Of a stretch of DNA of 64,000 nt, positions 8,724-16,508 are shown in pieces. A model generated the notes under the pieces. That model did not search any database and was not told the DNA's origin. It saw only the letters and a list, made by a program, of their open reading frames with translations. The translations under genes and the position numbers were made by a program. Source of the stretch: Rhodococcoides trifolii (lineage in GTDB: Bacteria > Actinomycetota > Actinomycetes > Mycobacteriales > Mycobacteriaceae); the NCBI RefSeq assembly GCF_014635345.1, contig NZ_BMCU01000001.1:310001-374000 (forward strand), written 5' to 3'. How positions within the stretch are numbered: position 1 is the first letter of the stretch; every line of letters starts with the position of its first letter.

Positions 8724-8916
8724 CTGCGACCTCGGATCTGTCGTTCATGTGTACCACCGCAGGGCGGCCCGTGATCGGTTCCGTGAAAGTTCGTCCGGGT
8801 TGGGGAGCCGGTACGAACCACTGGTGTCGGTGATCAAGACCACAGCCAGACGCAGTGCCTCTTCCGCTGTCCTCTCCCACACCGACGCTTATTCACGTCG
8901 ACTCTGGAGGGACATC
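8724..8916. promoter_or_regulatory. Divergent blh / rhodopsin control region
   Basis: 193 bases separating two divergent starts. It contains an inverted repeat, GTTCGTCCGG at 8789-8798 and CCGGTACGAAC at 8808-8818, pairing with a one-base bulge. This could be an operator shared by both genes or an mRNA hairpin upstream of the rhodopsin. No clear consensus promoter could be assigned. Confidence 0.4.
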
Positions 8917-9771
8917 TTGATACCCGATTCTATTTCCGCGGGACAGCACGATGCGATCTACAACATTTTTTCGTTGGTGATCGCATCGCAACTGTTCGCT
9001 GCCTTGTTCATGATCGCCTGTCTCCCAAGAATTTTGCCACGATATCGACAGGCCATGATCGTTGCGGCGACGGTGTGTGGGATCGCCGCCTACCACTACT
9101 TCCGCATTTTCAACTCCTTCAACAGCTCGTTCGTCACGGACTCTGTGGGTGGCAAGGGTGACTACACCCAGGCCGCGGGCGAGGGCTTCAACGAGGGTTA
9201 CCGCTACGTCGACTGGCTGCTCACCGTGCCGCTTCTCCTCGTCGAATTGGTCGCTGTGCTTGCGTTGGCGCGCAAGCTGCAGACCAGTCTGCTGCTGCGC
9301 CTCGTTCCGGCTGCGGCCCTGATGATCATTCTCGGTTATCCTGGAGAACTGAGCGGCGACAACAGTATTCGGACGATCTTCGGCACGCTGTCGACAATTC
9401 CGTTCCTCTACATTCTCTACGTTCTGTTCGTGGAGATGACGAAGTCGCTCGGCAATCAGCCGCCGCAGGTGCGTTCGACAATCAGTCGTCTGCGCATCCT
9501 GCTGGTTGCAACGTGGGGCGTGTACCCGATCGCGTACCTGCTCCCGCAACTCGGCTTCGATGGAGCGGCTGCGTGGACGGGCAAGCAAATCGGCTACTCG
9601 ATTGCGGATATTCTCGCGAAAGCGTTGTACGGCTTGATCATCTACCGCGTTGCTCGCATCAAGTCCTTCGCGGACGATCCGTCGTTCGCCGAGAACGAGT
9701 TGTCGGTGGAGGAGGCCCGCGAAGTGCTCGGGAATTCCGAGAGAGCGAAGTCCCCGGCTGGACGAAACTGA
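8917..9771 (+). CDS. Xanthorhodopsin-like proton-pumping rhodopsin
   Basis: Seven-helix light-driven outward proton pump, about 284 aa. Helix C reads RYVDWLLTVPLLLVELV: Arg96, acceptor Asp99, Thr103, donor Glu110, the DTE motif of proteorhodopsin/xanthorhodopsin pumps. Retinal Lys235 lies in ADILAKALYG (helix G). His60 in AAYHYFRIF matches the His that pairs with the acceptor in this clade. Leu107 sits at the spectral-tuning site, predicting green absorption. Gly156 (RTIFGTLST) replaces the bulky Trp of bacteriorhodopsin, the opening used by antenna carotenoids in xanthorhodopsin. There is no good ATG; TTG 8917 follows GGAGGGACATC and fits the family N-terminus. A terminator follows. Confidence 0.93.
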   Translation: MIPDSISAGQHDAIYNIFSLVIASQLFAALFMIACLPRILPRYRQAMIVAATVCGIAAYHYFRIFNSFNSSFVTDSVGGKGDYTQAAGEGFNEGYRYVDWLLTVPLLLVELVAVLALARKLQTSLLLRLVPAAALMIILGYPGELSGDNSIRTIFGTLSTIPFLYILYVLFVEMTKSLGNQPPQVRSTISRLRILLVATWGVYPIAYLLPQLGFDGAAAWTGKQIGYSIADILAKALYGLIIYRVARIKSFADDPSFAENELSVEEAREVLGNSERAKSPAGRN

Positions 9772-9786
9772 TTCCTACGATCTGAG

Positions 9787-9827
9787 CGGGTGCACTCGAC
9801 CACTGTCACAGTGGCCGAGTGCACCCG
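9787..9827 (+). terminator. Terminator after the rhodopsin gene
   Basis: Inverted repeat with 19-base arms (CGGGTGCACTCGACCACTG and its complement, one mismatch) and a TCA loop, followed by ATTTTCG. It begins 15 bases after the rhodopsin stop. Confidence 0.85.
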
Positions 9828-9917
9828 ATTTTCGTCACAAGATCGTGACCTTTGCTCAGCTTTTCTCGTCGTACAGTTCGGACACGGTCGGTCTGTCTCG
9901 AACGAGAAGGGAACGCC

Positions 9918-10406
9918 ATGCGGAAAATTTTCGCCGCTGTCGTCTTGTCCGTCGCAATGCTCGGCGTGATGCCGGGGGTCGCGTCCGCGAATCCGACGTC
10001 GACGTACACGACAGTGACGGGTCCGAGCCCGTACCCGTGGGAATCGCCTCTCACCCTCGGCGTGAGTGGCTCGGGTGTGGAGGAATCGGTCGATCAGGGC
10101 CCGGTCGTCGCGAAGTTGGCCGTCAATGTGCAGCCCCCGACCACGGACCCCCTGTACAGCCAGCAGTTCCGCTTGCTCACGTTCGGAACCCACACGGAGA
10201 TCCGGTGGCGCAACACGGCCACGGGTATGTCGGGAACCGCGGTGAGCGACAAGTCGCTGCAATACCCGGCGGGCGGGGCGGTCATCGATACCGGTATCGG
10301 CACTGTCGAGTACACCGTGATCGTGACGGTCGGAGCGTTCGTGCCGCAGATCAACCCGCAGACGGTCACCGCCTCCGGCGTCGTCCAGGTGGACGTGCGT
10401 CGCTAG
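9918..10406 (+). CDS. Secreted hypothetical protein
   Basis: 162 aa with a clear Sec signal peptide (MRKIFAAVVLSVAMLGVMPGVASA, cleavage before NPTST). The mature part (about 138 aa) is rich in Thr, Val and Gly, predicted all-beta, with no Cys and no recognised catalytic motif. ATG 9918 follows GAAGGGAACGCC, a fair ribosome site. Similar small secreted beta-proteins of unknown function are common in Rhodococcus. It sits between the rhodopsin terminator and lon and appears to be its own transcription unit. Confidence 0.75.
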   Translation: MRKIFAAVVLSVAMLGVMPGVASANPTSTYTTVTGPSPYPWESPLTLGVSGSGVEESVDQGPVVAKLAVNVQPPTTDPLYSQQFRLLTFGTHTEIRWRNTATGMSGTAVSDKSLQYPAGGAVIDTGIGTVEYTVIVTVGAFVPQINPQTVTASGVVQVDVRR

Positions 10407-10461
10407 CCGCTCCGCTGACGGCGAACGGCGGAAGATTCGGGAACACAACTGGCGTGTGTGA

Positions 10462-10484
10462 AGTTGAGCTGATCACGCTTAACT
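10462..10484. promoter_or_regulatory. Inverted repeat upstream of lon
   Basis: AGTTGAGC, 7 bases, then GCTTAACT, with one mismatch between arms. It ends 13 bases before the lon start. The 7-base spacing resembles HspR HAIR sites (CTTGAGT-N7-ACTCAAG), but the half-sites differ, so an HspR role is only a possibility. Confidence 0.35.
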
Positions 10485-10497
10485 TGAGGAGAACCCC

Positions 10498-12816
10498 ATG
10501 ACCGAACCGACACGTCTCCCCGTGCTCTTTCTGACCGATCCCGTGGTCCTTCCCGGCATGGTCGTGCCGGTGGAACTCGACGACTCCGCGCGCGCCGCCA
10601 TCGACGCCGCACGCAGCACCACCGACGGCAAACTGCTGGTCGCACCCCGTCTCGACGACCGCTACCCCGCGTACGGCGTCATCGCATCCATCGTGCAGAT
10701 GGGTCGTCTGGCCACCGGTGAGCAGGCCGCCGTCATCAAGGGCGAGGGTCGCGCCCACATCGGATCCGGGGTCAGCGGACCCGGCGCAGCACTGTGGGTC
10801 GAGGCCGAGCCTGTCGATCAGGCTGTCATCACCGACGACACTCGCGCTCTGGCGGGCGAGTACAAGAAGCTAGTCCTGGCGATGCTGCAACGCCGTGATG
10901 CGTGGCAGGTCATCGACTCGGTGAACAAGCTCACCGACCCGTCCGCTCTTGCCGACACCGCCGGGTACGCGTCGTACCTGACGGACGTGCAGAAGCGCGA
11001 GCTTCTCGAAACCCCCGATGTCGCAGAGCGTTTGACTGCACTCATCGCATGGACGAAGGATCACCTCGCCGAGGTCGAAGTCAACGACAAGATCGCCGGC
11101 GACGTCCGCGACGGTATGGAGAAGACGCAGAAGGAATTCCTGCTGCGCCAGCAACTCGCCGCGATCCGCAAGGAGCTCGGCGAGGACGAGCCCGACGGCG
11201 CGGACGATTACCGCACCCGTGTCGAGATGGCCACCCTCCCGGACAACGTGCGGGAAGCAGCGATGCGCGAAGTCGGCCGGCTCGAACGCTCCAGCGATCA
11301 GAGCCCCGAAAGTGGTTGGATCCGAACCTGGCTGGACACCGTGCTCGACCTTCCCTGGAACGAACGCACCGAAGATTCGACGGACATCGCGGCTGCGCGG
11401 GCCGTTCTCGACGCCGACCACCACGGACTGGACGACGTGAAGGACCGCATCGTCGAGTACTTGGCGGTTCGTGCGCGTCGCGCCGACCGCGGTCTGCAGG
11501 TGGTCGGCGGGCGCGGCTCCGGTGCCGTGATGGTGCTGGCCGGTCCTCCCGGAGTGGGCAAGACATCGCTCGGTGAGTCGGTCGCACGGGCCCTGGGACG
11601 TAAGTTCGTTCGCGTCGCCCTCGGCGGTGTCCGAGACGAAGCAGAGATCAGAGGTCACCGTCGGACGTACGTCGGCGCCCTGCCCGGTCGTATCGTGCGG
11701 GCGATCGGTGAGGCGGGATCGATGAATCCCGTCGTGCTGCTCGACGAGATCGACAAGGTCGGATCCGACTACCGCGGCGATCCGAGCGCAGCGCTGCTCG
11801 AGGTGCTGGACCCGGCGCAGAACCACACGTTCCGTGACCACTACCTCGATCTGGACCTCGACCTCTCCGACGTCGTGTTCCTCGCGACCGCCAACGTGAT
11901 CGAGCAGATCCCGGCGGCCCTCATCGACCGCATGGAGCTGATCACGATCGACGGCTACACCGAAGACGACAAGGTGGCCATCGCGCGTGATTACCTGCTG
12001 CCTCGCCAGGCCGAGCGCGCTGCGCTGACGGCCGAGGAAGTGACCGTCACCGACGCTGCCTTGCACAAGATCGCAGCCGACTACACCCGTGAACCGGGTG
12101 TGCGACAGTTCGAGCGGCTGCTGGCCAAGGCCCTCCGCAAGGCCACGACCAAGCTTGCGGCGTCGAGCGATGCCATCGTCATCGACGAGCCGGATCTGGT
12201 CGGCTACCTGGGCCGCCCGCGATTCACCCCGGAGTCTCACGAGCGGACCGAGGTGCCCGGTGTGGCAACAGGTCTGGCCGTGACCGGACTCGGTGGGGAC
12301 GTGCTGTTCATCGAAGCCGGATCGAACGAGGGCAAAACGGGCTTGGCCCTGACGGGTCAGCTGGGCGACGTCATGAAGGAGTCCGCGCAGATTGCGCTCT
12401 CGTACGTCCGCGCACACGCAGTCGAGTTCGGGATCGAGCCGGCGGCATTGGATCGCAGCATCCACGTCCACGTTCCGGCCGGAGCAGTGCAGAAGGACGG
12501 GCCCTCGGCGGGCGTCACCATGGTGACCGCGTTGGTCTCGATGGCGACGGGCCGACCGGTGCGCTCGGACGTCGGCATGACCGGCGAGGTGACGCTGAAC
12601 GGGCGGGTTCTGCCGATCGGCGGTGTGAAGCAGAAGCTTCTCGCCGCGCAACGGGCCGGTCTGAAGACGGTGTTCATCCCGGCGCGCAACGAGCCCGATC
12701 TCGATGACGTCCCTCAGGAAGTCAAGGACGCGTTGGACATTCGTCCGATGACCGACGTGGCCGAGATCGTGGCGCTGGCTCTGGAAAGCCAGGCAGTGAC
12801 AGAGCGGGCTGCCTGA
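10498..12816 (+). CDS. lon: ATP-dependent Lon protease
   Basis: Cytoplasmic AAA+ serine protease that degrades misfolded and regulatory proteins; 772 aa, full length for the actinobacterial form. N-terminal substrate-binding LON domain (about 1-200), AAA+ module with Walker A GPPGVGKTS (about 349), Walker B VVLLDEIDKVG, and a C-terminal protease domain with catalytic Ser670 in KDGPSAGV and the Lys in GGVKQK about 43 residues later. TTGAGGAG sits 7-8 bases before ATG 10498. Regulation may involve the inverted repeat just upstream. A strong hairpin follows the stop. Confidence 0.97.
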   Translation: MTEPTRLPVLFLTDPVVLPGMVVPVELDDSARAAIDAARSTTDGKLLVAPRLDDRYPAYGVIASIVQMGRLATGEQAAVIKGEGRAHIGSGVSGPGAALWVEAEPVDQAVITDDTRALAGEYKKLVLAMLQRRDAWQVIDSVNKLTDPSALADTAGYASYLTDVQKRELLETPDVAERLTALIAWTKDHLAEVEVNDKIAGDVRDGMEKTQKEFLLRQQLAAIRKELGEDEPDGADDYRTRVEMATLPDNVREAAMREVGRLERSSDQSPESGWIRTWLDTVLDLPWNERTEDSTDIAAARAVLDADHHGLDDVKDRIVEYLAVRARRADRGLQVVGGRGSGAVMVLAGPPGVGKTSLGESVARALGRKFVRVALGGVRDEAEIRGHRRTYVGALPGRIVRAIGEAGSMNPVVLLDEIDKVGSDYRGDPSAALLEVLDPAQNHTFRDHYLDLDLDLSDVVFLATANVIEQIPAALIDRMELITIDGYTEDDKVAIARDYLLPRQAERAALTAEEVTVTDAALHKIAADYTREPGVRQFERLLAKALRKATTKLAASSDAIVIDEPDLVGYLGRPRFTPESHERTEVPGVATGLAVTGLGGDVLFIEAGSNEGKTGLALTGQLGDVMKESAQIALSYVRAHAVEFGIEPAALDRSIHVHVPAGAVQKDGPSAGVTMVTALVSMATGRPVRSDVGMTGEVTLNGRVLPIGGVKQKLLAAQRAGLKTVFIPARNEPDLDDVPQEVKDALDIRPMTDVAEIVALALESQAVTERAA

Positions 12817-12828
12817 GCCGTAGCTCGA

Positions 12829-12894
12829 GTTCGAGAGCCCTTTGTCTGTTCGAGAGCCCTGCAGGGCCCGCGGATGGATGCAGGGCTCTCGAAC
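12829..12894 (+). terminator. Terminator after lon with duplicated 5' arm
   Basis: A 16-base perfect stem, GTTCGAGAGCCCTGCA at 12848-12863 pairing with 12879-12894. A second copy of the left arm, GTTCGAGAGCCCT, lies at 12829-12841 and could pair with the same right arm, giving two mutually exclusive hairpins. No U-tract is present, which is common in actinobacteria. Confidence 0.7.
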
Positions 12895-12920
12895 ATCTGC
12901 CGTAGGCGGATACTGACGAG

Positions 12921-13769
12921 ATGAAGACGATCCTGGTAACCGGTGCTGCCCGCGGTATCGGCAGAGTGACGGCGCTCGAGCTGGCCGGTGCGGGCTGGCA
13001 CGTGTTCGCGGGGGTGCGCAGCGAAGCCGACGGAGCGTCGTTGGCTGCGGCCACCTCGGGTTCCCTGACCCCGGTACTGCTCGACGTGACCGATGCAGAC
13101 CAGGTTGCCGCCCTGGACGGCGTACTCCCCGATCGGCTCGACGCGGTGGTCAACAACGCCGGCATCGTCGTCGACGGACCGGTCGAGACACTCTCGGCGG
13201 AGGCACTGCAGAAGCAATTCGACGTCAACGTGTTCGGGGCGATGGCGGTGACCCGCGCGGTTCTGCCGCGGATCCGGCGGGCACAGGGCCGCATCGTGTT
13301 CGTGTCGTCGGTGAGCGGCCGAGTCTCGACGCCGTGGATGGGTGCCTACTGCGCATCGAAGTTCGCGTTGGAGGGGTTGGTGGACGCACTTCGAATGGAG
13401 CTGCGGCCGTGGAAGATCGGTGTGAGCCTCGTCGAGCCGGGTGCCACCGCCACCGACATCTGGGGCGGGGTGAACGAACAGGTCGACGCCACGGTAACCG
13501 AGTTGAACGACGAGCAGAAGTCGCTGTACGCCAAGCATATTCGCGGAGTACGCCGTGTCATGCCCATGATGCAGAAGCAGGCCGTGCCGGCGTCGAAAGT
13601 CAGCGCGGTCATTATCGCAGCGCTCACCGCTCGTCGGCCCAAGGCGCGGTACCCCGTCGGCGCGTCGTCGACGGTGCAGATCGCGTTGACCACGATCACC
13701 CCCACCCGGTTGACGGACCTCACCCTGGCCACGGCCATGGGTATCCCCCGTCGGCCACCACGCGCCTGA
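12921..13769 (+). CDS. Short-chain dehydrogenase/reductase (SDR)
   Basis: Classical SDR of 282 aa: N-terminal NAD(P) motif TGAARGIG (about residues 7-14), NNAG (about 78), catalytic Ser in VSSVSG and Tyr-x3-Lys as YCASK. The substrate is unknown. The C-terminal tail is longer than in minimal SDRs and resembles mycobacterial SDRs acting on lipids or steroids. GATACTGACGAG directly precedes ATG 12921, so a short leader with a TANNNT -10 element is possible. The ABC exporter gene follows after 12 bases, suggesting an operon. Confidence 0.9.
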   Translation: MKTILVTGAARGIGRVTALELAGAGWHVFAGVRSEADGASLAAATSGSLTPVLLDVTDADQVAALDGVLPDRLDAVVNNAGIVVDGPVETLSAEALQKQFDVNVFGAMAVTRAVLPRIRRAQGRIVFVSSVSGRVSTPWMGAYCASKFALEGLVDALRMELRPWKIGVSLVEPGATATDIWGGVNEQVDATVTELNDEQKSLYAKHIRGVRRVMPMMQKQAVPASKVSAVIIAALTARRPKARYPVGASSTVQIALTTITPTRLTDLTLATAMGIPRRPPRA

Positions 13770-13781
13770 GAGAGATTCACC

Positions 13782-15659
13782 ATGAGCATGGAATCGGTTG
13801 CCTACAACCAGATGTACCGGTCGGCGAATGCGCCCGACACCTCGAGACCGTTCTCCAAGGTGACGGTCCGCCGCATCCTGGTGTTCGCGCGGCCCCTGCG
13901 CCGCTTGCTGGTCGGGTTCTTGATCCTCAGCGTGTTCTCGGCCGCGCTCGCGGTGGCGACGCCGGTGCTCGCCGGTCGCGTCGTCGACGCGATCGTGCGG
14001 GGCAGCGAGTACCGGACGGTGCTGATTCTTGCGATAATCATCGCGTTCGTGGCTCTGCTGGACGCGGCAAGCGGGTTGACGAATCGCTGGCTGTCGTCCC
14101 GAATCGGTGAGAACCTGATCTTCTCGTTGCGCACCAAGGTCTTCGACCACGTACAGAAGATGCCCATCGCGTTCTTCACCCGCACCCGTACCGGCGCGCT
14201 GGTCAGCCGGCTCAACAACGACGTCATCGGTGCGCAGCGCGCCTTCAGCGGAACCCTGTCCGGTGTGGTGAGCAACCTGGTCACCCTGCTGCTCACGCTG
14301 GTCGTGATGCTCGGGATCTCATGGCAGATAACCCTTCTCGCACTGGTGCTGCTACCGATCTTCGTGATCCCGGCGCGGAACATGGGCAACCGCCTTGCCC
14401 GGCTGCAGCGTGAAGCGGCAGGTTACAACGCCACGATGTCGACGCAGATGACCGAGCGGTTCTCGGCGCCCGGTGCCACGCTGATCAAACTGTTCGGCCG
14501 GCCTGCGCACGAGTCCGAGGAATTCGCCTCGCGCGCAGATCGGGTACGAGACATCGGTATTCGTACCGCCATGGTGCAGACGGTGTTCGTCACGGCGCTC
14601 ACCTTGGTGTCCGCACTCGCACTCGCCCTGGTCTACGGACTGGGCGGCTTCTACGCGCTCCGCGGCCAGCTGGACGCGGGTTCCGTTGTGACGCTCTCAC
14701 TTCTGCTCACACGTCTCTACGCCCCTCTGACAGCGCTGGCGAGCGCGCGGGTGGACGTGATGAGCGCGATCGTCAGTTTCGAGCGTGTCTTCGAGATCCT
14801 CGACGTGACACCGCTGATCGTCGACAAGCCGGACGCCCGCACGATTCCCGACGGTCCGGTGGCCGTCGAGTTCGACGACGTCCGCTTCGCCTACCCGTCG
14901 GCGGACAAGGTGTCGCTCGCCTCGCTCGAGGACGTCGCAGTTCTGGACTCTCGGGGCGGCGAAGAGGTGCTGCACGGGGTGTCCTTCCGAGCCGAGCCCG
15001 GCCACATGGTTGCGCTGGTGGGATCGTCCGGTGCCGGGAAGTCGACCATCGCGCAGTTGGTGTCTCGTCTGTACGACGTCGATTCGGGTGCGGTCCGGTT
15101 GGCGGACAACGACGTTCGTGATCTGACCGCCGAGTCGATCCGGGGCGCTGTCGGAATGGTCACGCAGGACGGCCACCTCTTTCACGAAAGCCTCCGTTCC
15201 AATCTGACGCTCGCGCGGCCGGACGCGTCGGAGGAGGAGGTGTGGGACGCACTGCGCCGCGCTCGTCTGGCCGACCTGGTCTCCGCACTACCCGACGGCC
15301 TCGACACGGTCGTCGGCGAACGCGGGTACCGGTTCTCCGGCGGTGAACGTCAGCGCGTCACCATCGCCCGGCTGCTGTTGTCGCAGCCGCGTGTCGTGGT
15401 GCTCGACGAGGCGACGGCGTCACTGGACTCGACATCGGAAGTAGCCGTGCAGGAAGCGCTGGCCGAGGCGCTCGCCGGTCGAACGTCGATCGTCATCGCG
15501 CACCGGCTGTCGACGGTCCGAGCGGCGGACACGATTCTGGTGATCGAAGCCGGCGCAGTCGCCGAGCAGGGCACTCATTCGGAACTGCTTGCCCTGGGCG
15601 GCCGGTACGCGGAGCTCTATCGAACTCAATTCGACGAGCCGGTCACCGTGAGCGGGTAA
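13782..15659 (+). CDS. ABC exporter, fused permease-ATPase
   Basis: Half-transporter of 625 aa (MsbA/BmrA-like): six-helix exporter domain (about 35-340), then a nucleotide-binding domain with Walker A GSSGAGKST, signature FSGGERQRV, Walker B VVVLDEATASLD and the His loop IAHRLST. It acts as a homodimer exporting lipids or drugs; the substrate is not predictable. GAGAGAGA precedes ATG 13782. It is 12 bases after the SDR and 9 bases before the DUF4126 gene, so the three likely form an operon. A stretch of about 20 residues before Walker A (VSLASLEDVAVLDSRGGEE) is longer than usual for the family. Confidence 0.94.
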   Translation: MSMESVAYNQMYRSANAPDTSRPFSKVTVRRILVFARPLRRLLVGFLILSVFSAALAVATPVLAGRVVDAIVRGSEYRTVLILAIIIAFVALLDAASGLTNRWLSSRIGENLIFSLRTKVFDHVQKMPIAFFTRTRTGALVSRLNNDVIGAQRAFSGTLSGVVSNLVTLLLTLVVMLGISWQITLLALVLLPIFVIPARNMGNRLARLQREAAGYNATMSTQMTERFSAPGATLIKLFGRPAHESEEFASRADRVRDIGIRTAMVQTVFVTALTLVSALALALVYGLGGFYALRGQLDAGSVVTLSLLLTRLYAPLTALASARVDVMSAIVSFERVFEILDVTPLIVDKPDARTIPDGPVAVEFDDVRFAYPSADKVSLASLEDVAVLDSRGGEEVLHGVSFRAEPGHMVALVGSSGAGKSTIAQLVSRLYDVDSGAVRLADNDVRDLTAESIRGAVGMVTQDGHLFHESLRSNLTLARPDASEEEVWDALRRARLADLVSALPDGLDTVVGERGYRFSGGERQRVTIARLLLSQPRVVVLDEATASLDSTSEVAVQEALAEALAGRTSIVIAHRLSTVRAADTILVIEAGAVAEQGTHSELLALGGRYAELYRTQFDEPVTVSG

Positions 15660-15668
15660 GAAGGACCC

Positions 15669-16106
15669 ATGACGATCTCACCGGCAGTCGTGTCGTACGC
15701 AATCGGGTTCGCGAGCGGGCTCCGCAGCTCGATGGGAATCGCGACCTATGCGGTGGCGCGGTACGCGGGAACGGACCGCGAGCAGGTGGCGGGCGGAGTT
15801 GCGGCGGTCGCCGTACTCGGCGAGGCCGTCGTCGACAAGCTGCCGTCGACCCCGTCCCGCATGGAATTTCCCGGACTCGGTGGTCGCATCGCAGCGGGGG
15901 GAGCGGGTGCCTACGCGCTCGCTCGCCGAGACGGCACCGACCGAGTTCAGGCGGCCGTCCTGGGGGCTGCGGGATCGCTGGCCGGCTCGTGGGGCGGTTC
16001 CCGCTACCGCGCGTGGGCGTCGACGAAAGCGCCTGCGTTGGCGGGCGCCCTCGCCGAAGACGTTGTGGCGCAGTCGCTCACTGCGTGGGCGTATCAGGCT
16101 CGATAG
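15669..16106 (+). CDS. DUF4126-like membrane protein
   Basis: 145-residue, Ala/Gly-rich protein with several weakly hydrophobic segments: ASGLRSSMGIATYAVARY at the start, AVLGEAVVDKLPSTPSRM, two small-residue helices and ALAEDVVA near the end. The pattern matches DUF4126-type proteins, whose function is unknown. It starts 9 bases after the ABC exporter stop, suggesting co-transcription. The 3' end overlaps the convergent small membrane protein gene by 29 bases. Confidence 0.75.
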   Translation: MTISPAVVSYAIGFASGLRSSMGIATYAVARYAGTDREQVAGGVAAVAVLGEAVVDKLPSTPSRMEFPGLGGRIAAGGAGAYALARRDGTDRVQAAVLGAAGSLAGSWGGSRYRAWASTKAPALAGALAEDVVAQSLTAWAYQAR

Positions 16107-16395
16107 CGCTGTCGATCGGTTTCCTGTCCTTGAAGACAACCCGCACGGGCCAGAACAGCACGTACAGAATCGGAAACAGAACGAAGTGATACCCGATCGA
16201 CACGACGATCACGGCCACTGCCCAGAACGGCCACACCAGTAGGAAGAACCCCTGGATCAGTTGCTTGATCACCACCGGGTAGCCGTCGCCGAGGGCGAGC
16301 AGCATTCGGGGATGCGCCGCACCGACGTCGTCGCGGAATTCACGCCAGGAACCGGGGTTCGTGGACCGGGCGGGCGGCACTGGTTCTTCGGTCAC
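16078..16395 (-). CDS. Small two-helix membrane protein
   Basis: 105 aa from GTG 16395 (start VTEEPVPPARS). A soluble N-terminal half (about 50 residues, ending in MLLALGDGYPVVIKQLI) is followed by a long hydrophobic hairpin (GFFLLVWPFWAVAVIVVSIGYHFVLFPILYVLFWPV) and a short charged tail. There is no recognised family. A longer open frame to 16521 would run into the divergent regulator and looks non-coding. Convergent overlap with the DUF4126 gene. Confidence 0.65.
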   Translation of the reverse strand: MTEEPVPPARSTNPGSWREFRDDVGAAHPRMLLALGDGYPVVIKQLIQGFFLLVWPFWAVAVIVVSIGYHFVLFPILYVLFWPVRVVFKDRKPIDSAIEPDTPTQ

Positions 16396-16508
16396 GGATC
16401 GAACGGTACGACCGGTGGATTGGATCCACGTTGGACTTTCGCCGTGCCCGGACCTGGCGAATGGTGTACCAATAACCGACAGACGTCGGGTCCAGAACGA
16501 GGGGTCGA

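Noticed and set aside
12829..12860. tRNA-like GTTCGAGAGCCC (T-loop lookalike)
   Set aside because: No acceptor stem, anticodon arm or CCA context; the sequence is one arm of a terminator.
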